A stretch of DNA of 64,000 bases from Pararhodobacter zhoushanensis (GTDB taxonomy: Bacteria > Pseudomonadota > Alphaproteobacteria > Rhodobacterales > Rhodobacteraceae), in contig NZ_REEZ01000001.1 of assembly GCF_003990445.1 (NCBI RefSeq), positions 620,001-684,000 of the forward strand, written 5' to 3'. This document shows, piece by piece, positions 31,443 through 41,036 of the stretch (positions within the stretch are counted from its first letter, which is position 1; every line of letters starts with the position of its first letter). Both the position numbers and the translations under genes were made by a program. A model generated the notes under the pieces. The model was not told the DNA's origin, did no database searches, and saw nothing but the letters and a program-made list of their open reading frames with translations.

Positions 31443-33364
31443 CACAATCGGTCATCGGAGCGCTGCGCGTAAACTTAGGGCTGGATTCGGCGCAGTTCAC
31501 GCGTGGGGCTCGGCAGGCCCAGTCCACGACGCAGCGCCTCGGCGCTCAAATGCAGCGCCTTGGGGCGGGCATCTCGGCCATCGGCGCGGGGATCGTGGTT
31601 GCGATGCGCGGGCAGATCAATGCCGCAGATGAGATGGGCAAGGCTGCGCAACGCATCGGGATCCCGGTCGAGGCACTGTCGCAACTGCGCTATGCAGCGG
31701 ATCTGTCGGCGGCGTCGGTCACCGCGCTGGACAGCGGGGTCCAGCGGCTTTCACGCGGGATGGCTGATGGTTCTGATCGCCTGACGGCACTGGGGATAGC
31801 CGCGCGCAATTCGGACGGCACACTGCGGCCCGTGACGGATGTAATGGCAGAACTCGCGGATCGGTTTGCTGCGATGCCAGATGGGGCCGAAAAAACCGCT
31901 CTGGCGATCGAGTTGATGGGTCGATCGGGGGCTGAGTTGATCCCGCTGTTGAATGGCGGATCTGCTGCGTTGCGTGGAATGATGGCCGAGGCCGACGCCC
32001 TCGGGCGAACAATATCGCAAGAGACCGCTACCTCTGCGGCCCAGTTCAATGATGCGATCACGCGACTGCAGGCAGCCGCTTCGGGACTGATGACGCAGCT
32101 CGCCGCCGGACTTATCCCGGTTCTGGGCGCGCTGGCTGAATGGTTCTCACAGATCGTCGCTGGAATGGCTGGTCTCTCGCCCGAAATGCGCACGCTGGCG
32201 ACGGCGATCGCGGGGATTACAATTGTGGGCGGCCCGGCCTTGATTGTGCTGGGCACTCTTGTGCGATCTCTCGGCGCGTTGCGGGTTGCCCTTGTGGCGG
32301 CATCGGGCCCCTGGGGCATTTTGGCGGCTCTTGTCGCGGCTGCAGCGGGCTACTTTCTGCTGTTCCGCGATAATGCCGCCCCGGCACAAACCGCCGCCGA
32401 GGAAACGGCAGCAGCCATGGGCGCGCTGAATACGGCGATGGGCACATTCTACACGTCAGCTTCACCGCAGACTGCAAGCAGTGCGATCACCGCCGCGAAC
32501 GCACTGCGCACACAGGCGGCAGCAGCTCGCGATGCTGCGGCATCACAGCTTGCGCTGCTCGAGGCCGAGCTGACGCGGTTCCAGAACGCGCCAGTTGAAG
32601 AGCGCGGGCTGATGACTGGCGACAGTGAAGAGCGCAACCGCGCAAATGATGTGCTTGCAGCTCAAGTGGATCTCGACCGCGCCCGCGCTTCGCTTATCGA
32701 GGCAGAGGCCGCTGCCGACCGCGCGGTTCGAGCAGTGACGGGCGCTATGTCCGAGAACATCGAAGTCGCGGCAAACCTGACGGCCACAACCCAAACTTTG
32801 AATGTCGCAGTGGCTGCGACAGGCGCAGCCGCAAGCGGTTCTGCGGCAGCAGTTGAAGAGGTCACCGACGCGAGCGAAGAGGCCAATGATCGCCTGCAAT
32901 CGCAAGCGCAGACTTTAACGGGACTGTTTATGGCCGCGACGCGGGGCGCAGATGCGGCCCGACAGGCGCTATCGCAGCTCTTGTCCCGAGCTGCTGAGGC
33001 TTTGGCAAACCAAGCCTTTATGTCCTTGCTCGGCGGTGGGTCTGGCGGCAAAGGCGGCGGCTTCTTGAGCGGGTTGCTTTCCATGATCTCATTTGAAGGG
33101 GGCGGTTATACCGGGATGGGGGTGCGCGCCGGTGGGTTGGATGGTCGCGGCGGCAAGCTTGCGATGGTGCATCCTGATGAGACCGTTATTGATCACAAGA
33201 ACGGCGGCAGCACGGGATCCAGCACCTTTTACATCGACGCGCGCGGGGCGCAGCAGGGCGTTGCCGAGCAGATCGAGCAGGCACTGCGGCGCGCCAAGCC
33301 GGGAATCATCCGCGATTCAGTCACCGCGACGCATAAAAGCTTCGGTGAGGTGCGTCCCGCATGA
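31439..33364 (+). CDS. Tail tape measure protein
   Basis: A 641-aa protein that sets tail length. N-terminal alpha-helical repeat region (ARQAQSTTQRLGAQMQRLGAGISAIGAGI), hydrophobic stretches around residues 255-305, long Ala-rich helices, then a Gly-rich C-terminus (LLGGGSGGKGGGFLSGLLS). Starts in ATGA overlap with the chaperone stop. 641 residues suggest a short tail of roughly 0.1 micrometre (rule of thumb). Confidence 0.9.
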   Translation: MTQSVIGALRVNLGLDSAQFTRGARQAQSTTQRLGAQMQRLGAGISAIGAGIVVAMRGQINAADEMGKAAQRIGIPVEALSQLRYAADLSAASVTALDSGVQRLSRGMADGSDRLTALGIAARNSDGTLRPVTDVMAELADRFAAMPDGAEKTALAIELMGRSGAELIPLLNGGSAALRGMMAEADALGRTISQETATSAAQFNDAITRLQAAASGLMTQLAAGLIPVLGALAEWFSQIVAGMAGLSPEMRTLATAIAGITIVGGPALIVLGTLVRSLGALRVALVAASGPWGILAALVAAAAGYFLLFRDNAAPAQTAAEETAAAMGALNTAMGTFYTSASPQTASSAITAANALRTQAAAARDAAASQLALLEAELTRFQNAPVEERGLMTGDSEERNRANDVLAAQVDLDRARASLIEAEAAADRAVRAVTGAMSENIEVAANLTATTQTLNVAVAATGAAASGSAAAVEEVTDASEEANDRLQSQAQTLTGLFMAATRGADAARQALSQLLSRAAEALANQAFMSLLGGGSGGKGGGFLSGLLSMISFEGGGYTGMGVRAGGLDGRGGKLAMVHPDETVIDHKNGGSTGSSTFYIDARGAQQGVAEQIEQALRRAKPGIIRDSVTATHKSFGEVRPA

Positions 33365-34098
33365 CGGTGATCTACGCCTTTCCGCCGCTCAAATACACCG
33401 CCACGCTGCTCGACGACGAACTGCCGTCGCGGTCGTCTCGCGGTGTGTTCAGCGGGCAGGACTATGTGTCGTCGTCGGGTCCTCGCCGCCGGGTCATTCG
33501 CGTCACAGCGTCATCGCTGTCGGGAAACCGCGACGGGGCGGGCATGAGCGCAAGCCTCAATCGCCTCTTGGACGGCGGTGTCAATCTGGTGCGCATGGCG
33601 TGCCCATCGATCAACTGGTGCCATGAAGCGCGCCCGCTGGCTTCGGCTCCTTTGACCTGGACAACCGAGGGTGACCCGCTTGAATGGACGGATGGCGGCG
33701 ATCCGCTCTTGTGGTTCACCGGCCCTGCCCTGGCGGCGACTGTCACCACGCTGAACGGCTTTGCTGCGCTGGCGCTCACGGGCTTGACGCCGGGCGCTCT
33801 GGTCTGCCGCGCCTATGATGTGATCAGGGTATACGTCGAGGGCGAAGACGGCGGGGCATCGCGCGCTGTCAAGACAGTGTTTGCGGATGCGTCGGGCGAT
33901 GCGGTGATCCCGCTGTTCGATGCGCTGCCTGCCGGGATCGTCAGCGTGGGCGACACCGAGACAGCGGTTTTCCGGGTCACCAGCCGGTCGCCATCGGACC
34001 AGCCGGTCAGCGGCAATTGGATGTATTCCTGGGCGCTGCGCGAGGTGTTGCCGGATGAGTATCCCGAGGATGCCACCGAGGTTGACCCATGGGCCTGA
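33361..34098 (+). CDS. Distal tail protein, unassigned
   Basis: A 245-aa protein from MTVIYAFPPLKYTATLLDDELPSRSSRGVF. Beta-rich, with SINWCHEARPLASAPLTWTTEGDPLEWTDGGDPLLWFTG, a repeated WTxGDPLxW pattern. Position between tape measure and hub proteins suggests a distal tail component. Overlaps the next gene by 10 bp. Confidence 0.6.
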   Translation: MTVIYAFPPLKYTATLLDDELPSRSSRGVFSGQDYVSSSGPRRRVIRVTASSLSGNRDGAGMSASLNRLLDGGVNLVRMACPSINWCHEARPLASAPLTWTTEGDPLEWTDGGDPLLWFTGPALAATVTTLNGFAALALTGLTPGALVCRAYDVIRVYVEGEDGGASRAVKTVFADASGDAVIPLFDALPAGIVSVGDTETAVFRVTSRSPSDQPVSGNWMYSWALREVLPDEYPEDATEVDPWA

Positions 34099-34685
34099 CG
34101 CGCGACATCGATGATGATCTGCTCGCGGCCATCTCGGCGGGCGGCTTCCACCCTGTGACGCTGGTTTTCGTGGACTGGCCGGATGACCCCGTGCGCGTGC
34201 ATTCCGGGTCAGGGACGATCAGCTGGGGCGGGCACGACTGGATCGGCCTGCATGAAATGAACGCCGGAACCGTGACCCTGCCCGATGAGGCAGCATCGCT
34301 GGCGATGGTCGAGGGCACGGCAACGGCGGGCGGTGATCCAGACCTGATCGATGAGATCCTTGGCGATGCCGAGGCAGCGCGCGGCCGGACGGTACAGGTA
34401 TGGTTCGGCGCGACAACCGAGCGGGCCGGAACGGTCCTGATCGGGGATCCCATGCTGTGCTTCACCGGTGGCATTGGCACGGTCAGCGATGAGGACACTG
34501 CCGACGGCGACATTGATATGGTCCGGCTGGTGAGCCTGCAGATCACCAGCGGCCCGTCGCAGCGCTCGCGCGCCGCGACGCATCACAGCTGGGATGACCA
34601 GCGGCGCACCGACCCTGACGACACGGCAGGGCGGTGGGTGTCGGGGGCAATCGGCAATCTCGTGGCGTCGCTGCCGAAATGGTGA
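34089..34685 (+). CDS. Tail hub-associated protein
   Basis: A 198-aa protein (MGLTRDIDDDLLAAISAGGFHPVTLVFVDWPDDPVRVHSGSGTISWGGHDWIGL). Beta-sandwich-like repeats with conserved WGG and MVEGTATAGGDPDLIDEILGDA. Similar proteins precede the DUF6950/NlpC-type gene in Rhodobacteraceae phages. Exact role unknown. Confidence 0.6.
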   Translation: MGLTRDIDDDLLAAISAGGFHPVTLVFVDWPDDPVRVHSGSGTISWGGHDWIGLHEMNAGTVTLPDEAASLAMVEGTATAGGDPDLIDEILGDAEAARGRTVQVWFGATTERAGTVLIGDPMLCFTGGIGTVSDEDTADGDIDMVRLVSLQITSGPSQRSRAATHHSWDDQRRTDPDDTAGRWVSGAIGNLVASLPKW

Positions 34686-35068
34686 CGCACGATGCGGCTA
34701 TGGACGCGGTTCTGGACGTAATGTCCGGGCCGTGGGTCTGGGGGGTGTCGGACTGCTGCACGGCGGCGTGCGACGTGTTCCAGCGCCTGCACGGCATTGA
34801 CGCGATGGCACCGCTGCGGGGCAGGTACAGCACCGAGGCTGGGGCCTATGCGCTGATCCGTGATGCAGGGGGCTGGCGACGGCTTTTCATGGGGCTGGCT
34901 GCTGAATCGAACCTCAAGCCCGGTGACGGCTCACCGGGGGAAATTGGCCTCATTCGTGCGGGTGGGCGGCGGGCGCTCGCCATATCGGTCGGGGGCGACA
35001 TGTGGGCATCCCGCGTCGATGGCGGATTTGCGACGTTCAAGAAAGTGATCCTGTCATGCCAGAGTTGA
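34679..35068 (+). CDS. DUF6950-like / cysteine-peptidase-like tail protein
   Basis: A 129-aa protein. The core VMSGPWVWGVSDCCTAACDVFQRLHGIDAMAPLRGRYSTEAGA carries the W-G-SDCC signature, followed by LIRDAGGWRRLF. The Cys pair lies where NlpC/P60-like tail peptidases have their nucleophile. Start ATG overlaps the previous stop. Function as a peptidoglycan-degrading tail subunit is only inferred. Confidence 0.7.
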   Translation: MVTHDAAMDAVLDVMSGPWVWGVSDCCTAACDVFQRLHGIDAMAPLRGRYSTEAGAYALIRDAGGWRRLFMGLAAESNLKPGDGSPGEIGLIRAGGRRALAISVGGDMWASRVDGGFATFKKVILSCQS

Positions 35069-37365
35069 TCACAATGCAGCTCATCAGCTGGGGCGTAAGC
35101 AAAACCCTTGCGGTCGTCATCGCGAATCTCGGCGTGTCGGTTGTTCTATCGGCTGCGAGTCAGCTGCTTCAGAAAAATAGCCAAGGCTCTGATCTTTCGC
35201 GCGAGCTTGCGACGCCAGATAGCCTGCCGCCATACCGCACGGCCTATGGCCGCAACGTACGCATCCAAGGGTCTCCTGCGCCGTATTGGGTAGTCAAGAA
35301 TGGGGTGCTCTTTGGCTGCCTGCTCCTGAGCAGCCGCGTCAGCGAGGGGAGAAACTTTTCACTTTACATCGACCGCCGCGCTGTCGGCTTGTCTGGCGAT
35401 GCGTACGATTTCGGCGGACACTCAACTGGCACGGCCACCGTCCTTGAGGGCAACACTACAGTCGATTTTGCGCACGGACTTGCCTCCGCACCCATTGGTG
35501 ACGGTATGGCCGCATGGACCGATGATGGCCCGGTAACGATCTCGACCGTCGGCTCAACCACTTTGAGGGTCACTCTTGGCGCAGCTGCGCCCGTGGGTGG
35601 CACCATCGTAACGTGGCGGGCAGTCAAAGGAACGAATGGCGGCGTCGGGCTGAACTATCCGTTTTCTGGCCATGTCAATGTGTGGTTTGGCCGAGGCGAC
35701 CAAACGCATCCGCCGTCTAAAATCCTTGAGGAGGTCGGAGACCTGCGCGGCCTGAACCCGACAAAGTTCTGGGCGACTGATCGCTGGACTGGCCGCACGG
35801 TGCTCTGGGTACGGTTTGCGGCTGGTGACGATGAGGAGCGCTTAGACCGCTGGCCGTCCAGCCCACCGATGGTTGAAGTCCAAGCTGATTGGACAACTGT
35901 TTGGGACCCGCGCGATCCCGATCAGGATGCGGATGACCCGGAAACATGGGCCGTGAGCGACAATCAAGCACTATGTCTGCTGGACGCGCTGCGTTTCAAT
36001 CCCATCGCCCGATATAGTTCGGCGCAGATCAGGCTCGATGACTTCACGGATGCGGCAAATATTGCGGATGAGGTTGTCCCTCTTAAATCAGGAGGGGCAG
36101 AGCGGCGCTATCGCGTGGGCGGGATGATCGCTTACGGCAATGGGGCTGAGCTTTCCGACGTGCTCAAACCGTTGGAAAGCGCCGGGGCGGGGTCATTGTT
36201 CCGCTCGGGCGGAAGGATCGGCTATTCGCCGGGGGCCTGGGAAGCGCCCGAGGTGACGCTGACAGAGTGCCTGCGCAACCAGCCGGTGGTATTCCGCCGC
36301 ACGCGGCCCACGCGCGACCTCCCCGGCGCGATCAAGGCTGTGCATCCAGATCCTTCAGCCGGATGGGAAAGCACCGAAGAATCGCCCTATCCGGTATCGG
36401 CTGACTGGGAAGGTGCAGACGACAGGATCACCTCGCTTGACCTTGGCCTGGTGTTCTCGAGCCCGCAGGCGCAGCGGATCCAGAAGATCATCGCGGAGCG
36501 CCTGAAAGTGCAGCGGCAGTTGTCCGCGCTGTTCCCCCCAAGCGCCCTGAAAGCGCAAGCCGGTGGCAGGGTATCAGTGTCGCTTCTCGATCGCCCGACA
36601 GATGCCCGCAACGGCACCTATCGTGTGACGCGTTCACACCCGGCGCAGTGGCTCGAAAGTGGCGACGGGGTGGCGCTGCAATTGCCGCTCGATCTCGAAG
36701 AGGATGCAGAGGGCGTCTATGCGTGGGACGCTGCCACCGACGAAGTTGAGCGGCCCGACCAATCGACGGTCCCGCCAGACCCGACAGTTATCGATGCCGC
36801 TTATACTTCAATCACCGTCACCGGCACTGAAATCGAGGTCGTGGTTGTCGGCATCGGCGTAATCTTCAACGTGATCGACGCGTTGGAGCTTGAATACCGA
36901 CGCAATCAAGATCCTTTCTGGCTTCCCGTTGCGATCATGGGTGACGGCGGACCGTTCACGCAAACCATCAACCCAGCTGTTTCGGGTTCGAGCTATGATT
37001 TTCGGCTTCGGTCTCTTGTGGATGATCGCGTCGGAGCGTGGAACATCGAATATGCGGCACAGGTAGGGTTCACTCTTGGCGTACCTTCCGGCGTCGCCCT
37101 TACCGCTGGCGCGGGTTCGATCGAGGTTGATGCCACTGCCCCGTCTGACACGGCCTGCGCGGCGCTTCAGATCTGGATTGGCACCAGCACCGATCCAGAG
37201 CTTGCCATCCTCTATGCCGAGATCCTTTGCGATCCCTCGGACCCGGTGAACACCACCGTCACCGGTCTTCCTGCTGGCGTCCTGCACCGCGTCTTTGTCC
37301 GCGCCGTCACCGAAAACACCGCCGTTGGCCCCTGGGCCGCGACCGTCACTGCCACCCCAACTTGA
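35056..37365 (+). CDS. Central tail hub / host-specificity protein (gpJ-like)
   Basis: A 769-aa tail-tip protein. The N-terminal membrane-like helix (LAVVIANLGVSVVLSAASQLL) and DSLPPYRTAYGRNVRIQGSPAPYWVVKNGVLFG resemble phage host-specificity proteins. The C-terminal 200 residues are fibronectin-III-like (VDATAPSDTACAALQIWIG...AVGPWAATVTATPT). It starts within the end of the DUF6950 gene and is followed by a terminator. Confidence 0.85.
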   Translation: MPELITMQLISWGVSKTLAVVIANLGVSVVLSAASQLLQKNSQGSDLSRELATPDSLPPYRTAYGRNVRIQGSPAPYWVVKNGVLFGCLLLSSRVSEGRNFSLYIDRRAVGLSGDAYDFGGHSTGTATVLEGNTTVDFAHGLASAPIGDGMAAWTDDGPVTISTVGSTTLRVTLGAAAPVGGTIVTWRAVKGTNGGVGLNYPFSGHVNVWFGRGDQTHPPSKILEEVGDLRGLNPTKFWATDRWTGRTVLWVRFAAGDDEERLDRWPSSPPMVEVQADWTTVWDPRDPDQDADDPETWAVSDNQALCLLDALRFNPIARYSSAQIRLDDFTDAANIADEVVPLKSGGAERRYRVGGMIAYGNGAELSDVLKPLESAGAGSLFRSGGRIGYSPGAWEAPEVTLTECLRNQPVVFRRTRPTRDLPGAIKAVHPDPSAGWESTEESPYPVSADWEGADDRITSLDLGLVFSSPQAQRIQKIIAERLKVQRQLSALFPPSALKAQAGGRVSVSLLDRPTDARNGTYRVTRSHPAQWLESGDGVALQLPLDLEEDAEGVYAWDAATDEVERPDQSTVPPDPTVIDAAYTSITVTGTEIEVVVVGIGVIFNVIDALELEYRRNQDPFWLPVAIMGDGGPFTQTINPAVSGSSYDFRLRSLVDDRVGAWNIEYAAQVGFTLGVPSGVALTAGAGSIEVDATAPSDTACAALQIWIGTSTDPELAILYAEILCDPSDPVNTTVTGLPAGVLHRVFVRAVTENTAVGPWAATVTATPT

Positions 37366-37387
37366 TCCCGCAATTAGCAGCAAGCCT

Positions 37388-37412
37388 GCCCCGCTTCGTG
37401 CGGGGCTTTATT
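37388..37412 (+). terminator. Intrinsic terminator after the tail hub gene
   Basis: GCCCCGC-TTCGT-GCGGGGC followed by TTTATT. It may let the fibre and lysis genes be expressed at a lower or separate level. Confidence 0.8.
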
Positions 37413-37428
37413 CGTTGAGGTAATCCCC

Positions 37429-40404
37429 ATGCCAGCACCGACAGTCACGCGGCCCGTCACGGGCACTGCGCCCAACAAGGGCATCTCGATCGAGGCAGAC
37501 AAGGCCGCAATTGATGGCGCGCTGGCCGAAAACTACGGCAACATCGAGGCGCACAAGGCGGCCACGGACAACCCGCACAGCGTGACAAAGGCGCAGCTTG
37601 GCCTCGGCAGCGTGGACAACACCGCGGACGTCGACAAGCCGGTGAGCACCGCAACGCAAGCGGCGCTTGACGCCAAGGCCGCGCTGTCCGCCCTCACCAC
37701 CGAAACAGCGGGCCGAATCCTCAGCGACGTGATTGTCGGCTATGCCCGCCCGGGGGAAATGCCGGAAGCATACCGCAGCGAGATCACCGGCGCGGCCAGC
37801 GCGGGCACCCCTTATAGCGGCTCGAATGTGGTCGTCGATGACGAACTCGGCGCGTGTATCGAGCTGGTTGACGTGGCGACCCATGTTGCTGCCCGCCAGC
37901 CGACGCCGACTGAGCCCGGCCGGGTCTATCTGTTGCGTGTTGCCGTCAAGCGCGAGTCCGACCCCGCCGACCCCTTGGGTGATGCCGTTGAATACGGGGT
38001 GCGCTTCTTGCAGCCCGCTCTGACCGGTGTTGCAGGCGGCTCGGGCAACCGGGTTATCTCGATCGATGACCCGCTTGTTGCCGCTGATGGCTGGCAATAT
38101 TTCGACGCGACGTTCTCGATCGATGTCGAAGGCGTCGACTACACCATTCCAGCGGGCGCTGCGTTTGGTGCCCCATGGGTCCGCACCTATGGCACCGATC
38201 ATCAAACGCGGATCGCCCGTGTCGAACTGACTGACATCAGCAGCGCGTGGGTAGGGTTGCGGGCCGAAGATGCCTCTGCGACCGCTGTTGCTGCTGCAGT
38301 GGTCGCAACGACGAAAGCGGGGGAGGCTACCGATGCGAGCGTTCAGACTGGGCTGGATGTTTCGACTTCCACAAGCCGAGCCCTCGATGCGCAGGCAGTA
38401 GCAACTGGCTCGCCAGGCGCTGACCGTCCGTGGCTTCTCTCTTCCGAGGTAACGGGTTCGGCAGCGAGCCTGACCGGGTTCAGCGACGATGACGTTGTGG
38501 CTGATGCTGTTCTCGGATCGGCAATTCAGCTGACTGGCGGCGAAAACCTCTATGCCTCAGACCGGGCGCGCATCGACCTTGTGCCGGGCCGGGTGTTTCA
38601 GGCCACTTGGGATTTCCGCCGCGCAACCGATCTGTCGGGTGCGGGCAGTATCAACCTGCGGGTCAGGACGTGGGAGGCTGACGGCACCACGCAGGTCGAT
38701 ATGATCTCCTACAGCGACAACTCATTCTCTGTTGCAGACGGACGGCAGACGATCGGCCAGACGTTCTCTCTCGACGTTGCGGGCGTGGATCATTTGCTTG
38801 ATCCAGCGGCATCTGCCCGTGCCTATATCTATGCCTATGACGCGGCTGGAACTGGCGTCGTGCTGATCGGAAGCATCCAGTTCCGTGATGTGACGGAAAG
38901 CTGGCTGGCTCAGCAGGCGGCGGCAAGCGCTGGCGTCTGGGGCGGCTATGTCTATCCGAACCTGGCGGCATTCACTGCGGTGGCATCTTCGCTGTCCGCA
39001 TCGATCACCCGAGTGGCCTGCAAGGCCCCTGACGGGAGCACGATCGCCTTTGCCCGCTTAGCGTTGGCGACAGAGTTTGCCGCGCTTCCGGGCTGGATTG
39101 CAGATGGTGTTCGCACGCCGTGGCACCATGGGGCGCTTGGCGATGACTCCGCAAATGATCGTCCAGCCTTTGCCGAAATGAACGCGGCAGGCGGGAGAGC
39201 TTACATCCCCGTTCCACCCACAGCATGGAACTTGTCTGCGCCCATCGCGCTCGATGCTGTTGATGCAATCTTTGACGCAACAGCGAGTTGGGAAACCTTG
39301 ACTGGTGGCGGAAGCATCACATGGGGCGGTGGCAGGGTCACGCAAGCTGAGGAACAAAGCCCCATTCCGGGCTATCCCTACCGGATGCCTGACCGCCTTT
39401 TTGTCGGGTTTCAGGCAGCGGCGCAGTATGCTGCGGATACCATGGTCGGCAACGATGGCGGTTCGGCGTGGTTTGGTGATAGCGCGAACGGGGCGTCATA
39501 TCTGCCGCGCGACGCGCGCGCGGTGTTTTCCGGCGACGGCCTCGTTGGTGCAGCCTTTGTCTCGCGGACATCGGACAGGACAACTGACCAGCGCCCAACT
39601 ATTGGGGCGGGGTCATACGTCGTTAACGACGGCTATGATGGCGACCCGACTGCGGCATGGGCGTGGATCGCAGAACTGGACCTGCAACGCGCCGGCGGCA
39701 CTATCTATGGCATGGAAATCGGGGCTAAGGACACCTCGACTGCATCAAGGAACCCATCAACACCATACGTGACGCGCGGCGGCGTATTTGGTATTTGGGG
39801 CGCTGGAGGCGGCGACGCTAGTTTCGGAGACCCGGCGCTTAAACCGGCGGACAGTTTGATCCATTGCCTGCGGAATAATTTAAGCGGGCTTGGCGTCGGC
39901 GGGTGGGAGTCGGCGCTCACGGTCAGGGCGGATGCGATTTTTGGCACGGATGGTTCTGCCGCGTCCACTACGACTGGTGACGCCATAAAGCTTGCCAGGA
40001 TGCACAGGATTGCGTGGTTCGAGCCGGGTACGGAGACGGTTGGTTTCTCGTTCCACAGTTCCGTGAAAACTGCCGCAGAGGCATGGTATCTCACAGCTGG
40101 CGCACAGAGCCTGACCGGGCGCAGGACGTCCGACAATAAGATACTGTGGCAAATGAGGGACAGTGGCGCTGGCGCGGTCGATTATCCAGCGCTCCAAAAT
40201 GGAAACGGACTCGCGACCCTCTACGCGGAGGGCGACAGCGCGAATGTTGATATGCGGATACTTCCAAAGGGTTCTGGCGTTCTGCGTCACGGCGTTGGCG
40301 TGGCCGCGTCTAACCCCGCGGCCTTCTCAGCAGACGGCTATATTGCAGAAAAGCTCGCCAATGGAACCTTGGTCTACAAGCCGTATTCCGTCAGTCCTTG
40401 GTGA
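37429..40404 (+). CDS. Tail fibre / receptor-binding protein
   Basis: A 991-aa protein starting MPAPTVTRPVTGTAPNKGISI. Near residues 45-75, DNPHSVTKAQLGLGSVDNTADVDKPVS is a known phage tail-fibre repeat motif. Two similar carbohydrate-binding-like blocks follow (about 105-285 and 330-500), then a beta-helix-like C-terminus. It is the likely host-range determinant. Confidence 0.85.
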   Translation: MPAPTVTRPVTGTAPNKGISIEADKAAIDGALAENYGNIEAHKAATDNPHSVTKAQLGLGSVDNTADVDKPVSTATQAALDAKAALSALTTETAGRILSDVIVGYARPGEMPEAYRSEITGAASAGTPYSGSNVVVDDELGACIELVDVATHVAARQPTPTEPGRVYLLRVAVKRESDPADPLGDAVEYGVRFLQPALTGVAGGSGNRVISIDDPLVAADGWQYFDATFSIDVEGVDYTIPAGAAFGAPWVRTYGTDHQTRIARVELTDISSAWVGLRAEDASATAVAAAVVATTKAGEATDASVQTGLDVSTSTSRALDAQAVATGSPGADRPWLLSSEVTGSAASLTGFSDDDVVADAVLGSAIQLTGGENLYASDRARIDLVPGRVFQATWDFRRATDLSGAGSINLRVRTWEADGTTQVDMISYSDNSFSVADGRQTIGQTFSLDVAGVDHLLDPAASARAYIYAYDAAGTGVVLIGSIQFRDVTESWLAQQAAASAGVWGGYVYPNLAAFTAVASSLSASITRVACKAPDGSTIAFARLALATEFAALPGWIADGVRTPWHHGALGDDSANDRPAFAEMNAAGGRAYIPVPPTAWNLSAPIALDAVDAIFDATASWETLTGGGSITWGGGRVTQAEEQSPIPGYPYRMPDRLFVGFQAAAQYAADTMVGNDGGSAWFGDSANGASYLPRDARAVFSGDGLVGAAFVSRTSDRTTDQRPTIGAGSYVVNDGYDGDPTAAWAWIAELDLQRAGGTIYGMEIGAKDTSTASRNPSTPYVTRGGVFGIWGAGGGDASFGDPALKPADSLIHCLRNNLSGLGVGGWESALTVRADAIFGTDGSAASTTTGDAIKLARMHRIAWFEPGTETVGFSFHSSVKTAAEAWYLTAGAQSLTGRRTSDNKILWQMRDSGAGAVDYPALQNGNGLATLYAEGDSANVDMRILPKGSGVLRHGVGVAASNPAAFSADGYIAEKLANGTLVYKPYSVSPW

Positions 40405-40468
40405 GAATGGAACATGAACGCACAGCTACAATTGGCCGTGGCGTCTTAAAATAAGGAAGGAACGAGAA

Positions 40469-40654
40469 GTGAACCAGAGCCAAATCTACCAACGCGTCCA
40501 GCAGGAAATCGCCACGCAACTTGGGCAAGCGATGATCGGCATGATCGACGCGCAGGTGCGTAATCAGGCGCTGTCACAGCGGGTGTCCGAGCTTGAACAG
40601 GGGGCAAGCAAAGGACCAGCAGAGGCACAATCGACAGACGCTCAGGTCGAATAG
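40469..40654 (+). CDS. 61-aa coiled-coil protein
   Basis: GTG start after AAGGAAGGAACG. Amphipathic helix IYQRVQQEIATQLGQAMIGMIDAQVRNQALSQRVSELEQ ends in an acidic tail. It lies between fibre and lysis genes; no function known. A 15-codon ORF at 40408 between it and the fibre gene is too short to call. Confidence 0.55.
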   Translation: MNQSQIYQRVQQEIATQLGQAMIGMIDAQVRNQALSQRVSELEQGASKGPAEAQSTDAQVE

Positions 40655-40703
40655 TAATCTCGCGCGCCCTTTCGAAATGCCAATCTCAAAATGAGAGGCC
40701 CGC

Positions 40704-41036
40704 ATGGCGGATCAAGGACACCCACCCGGCTCCGGCTGGATGCACTACGACCGGACGGTGAATCTCGGTCACATTCTCACCGCCGCCACGGTCGCCTGCA
40801 CCGTTCTCGCCGGGGTGATCTATCTGCGCGCCGACGTGACCCAGTTGCAGATCGAGCTATCCCGCCAGCGCGCGGAGATCGCCTCAGAGGTGACCGCCAT
40901 TCGGGCGGATGCAGCCGGACGCGAGGCTCGGTTGCGCGCCACGGAACTGACGCAGGCCGGTCAGTCGTCAGATCTGCGCGCCATGTCGGCCAGCCTGACG
41001 CGGATCGAGCGGCTATTGGAGGCGAGAACGCCATGA
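40704..41036 (+). CDS. One-TM coiled-coil protein of the lysis module
   Basis: A 110-aa protein with a transmembrane helix at about 22-42 (LGHILTAATVACTVLAGVIYL) followed by a coiled coil. It immediately precedes the endolysin and overlaps it (ATGA). It could be a holin-like or spanin-like accessory; the single TM and long coil differ from classical holins. Confidence 0.6.
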   Translation: MADQGHPPGSGWMHYDRTVNLGHILTAATVACTVLAGVIYLRADVTQLQIELSRQRAEIASEVTAIRADAAGREARLRATELTQAGQSSDLRAMSASLTRIERLLEARTP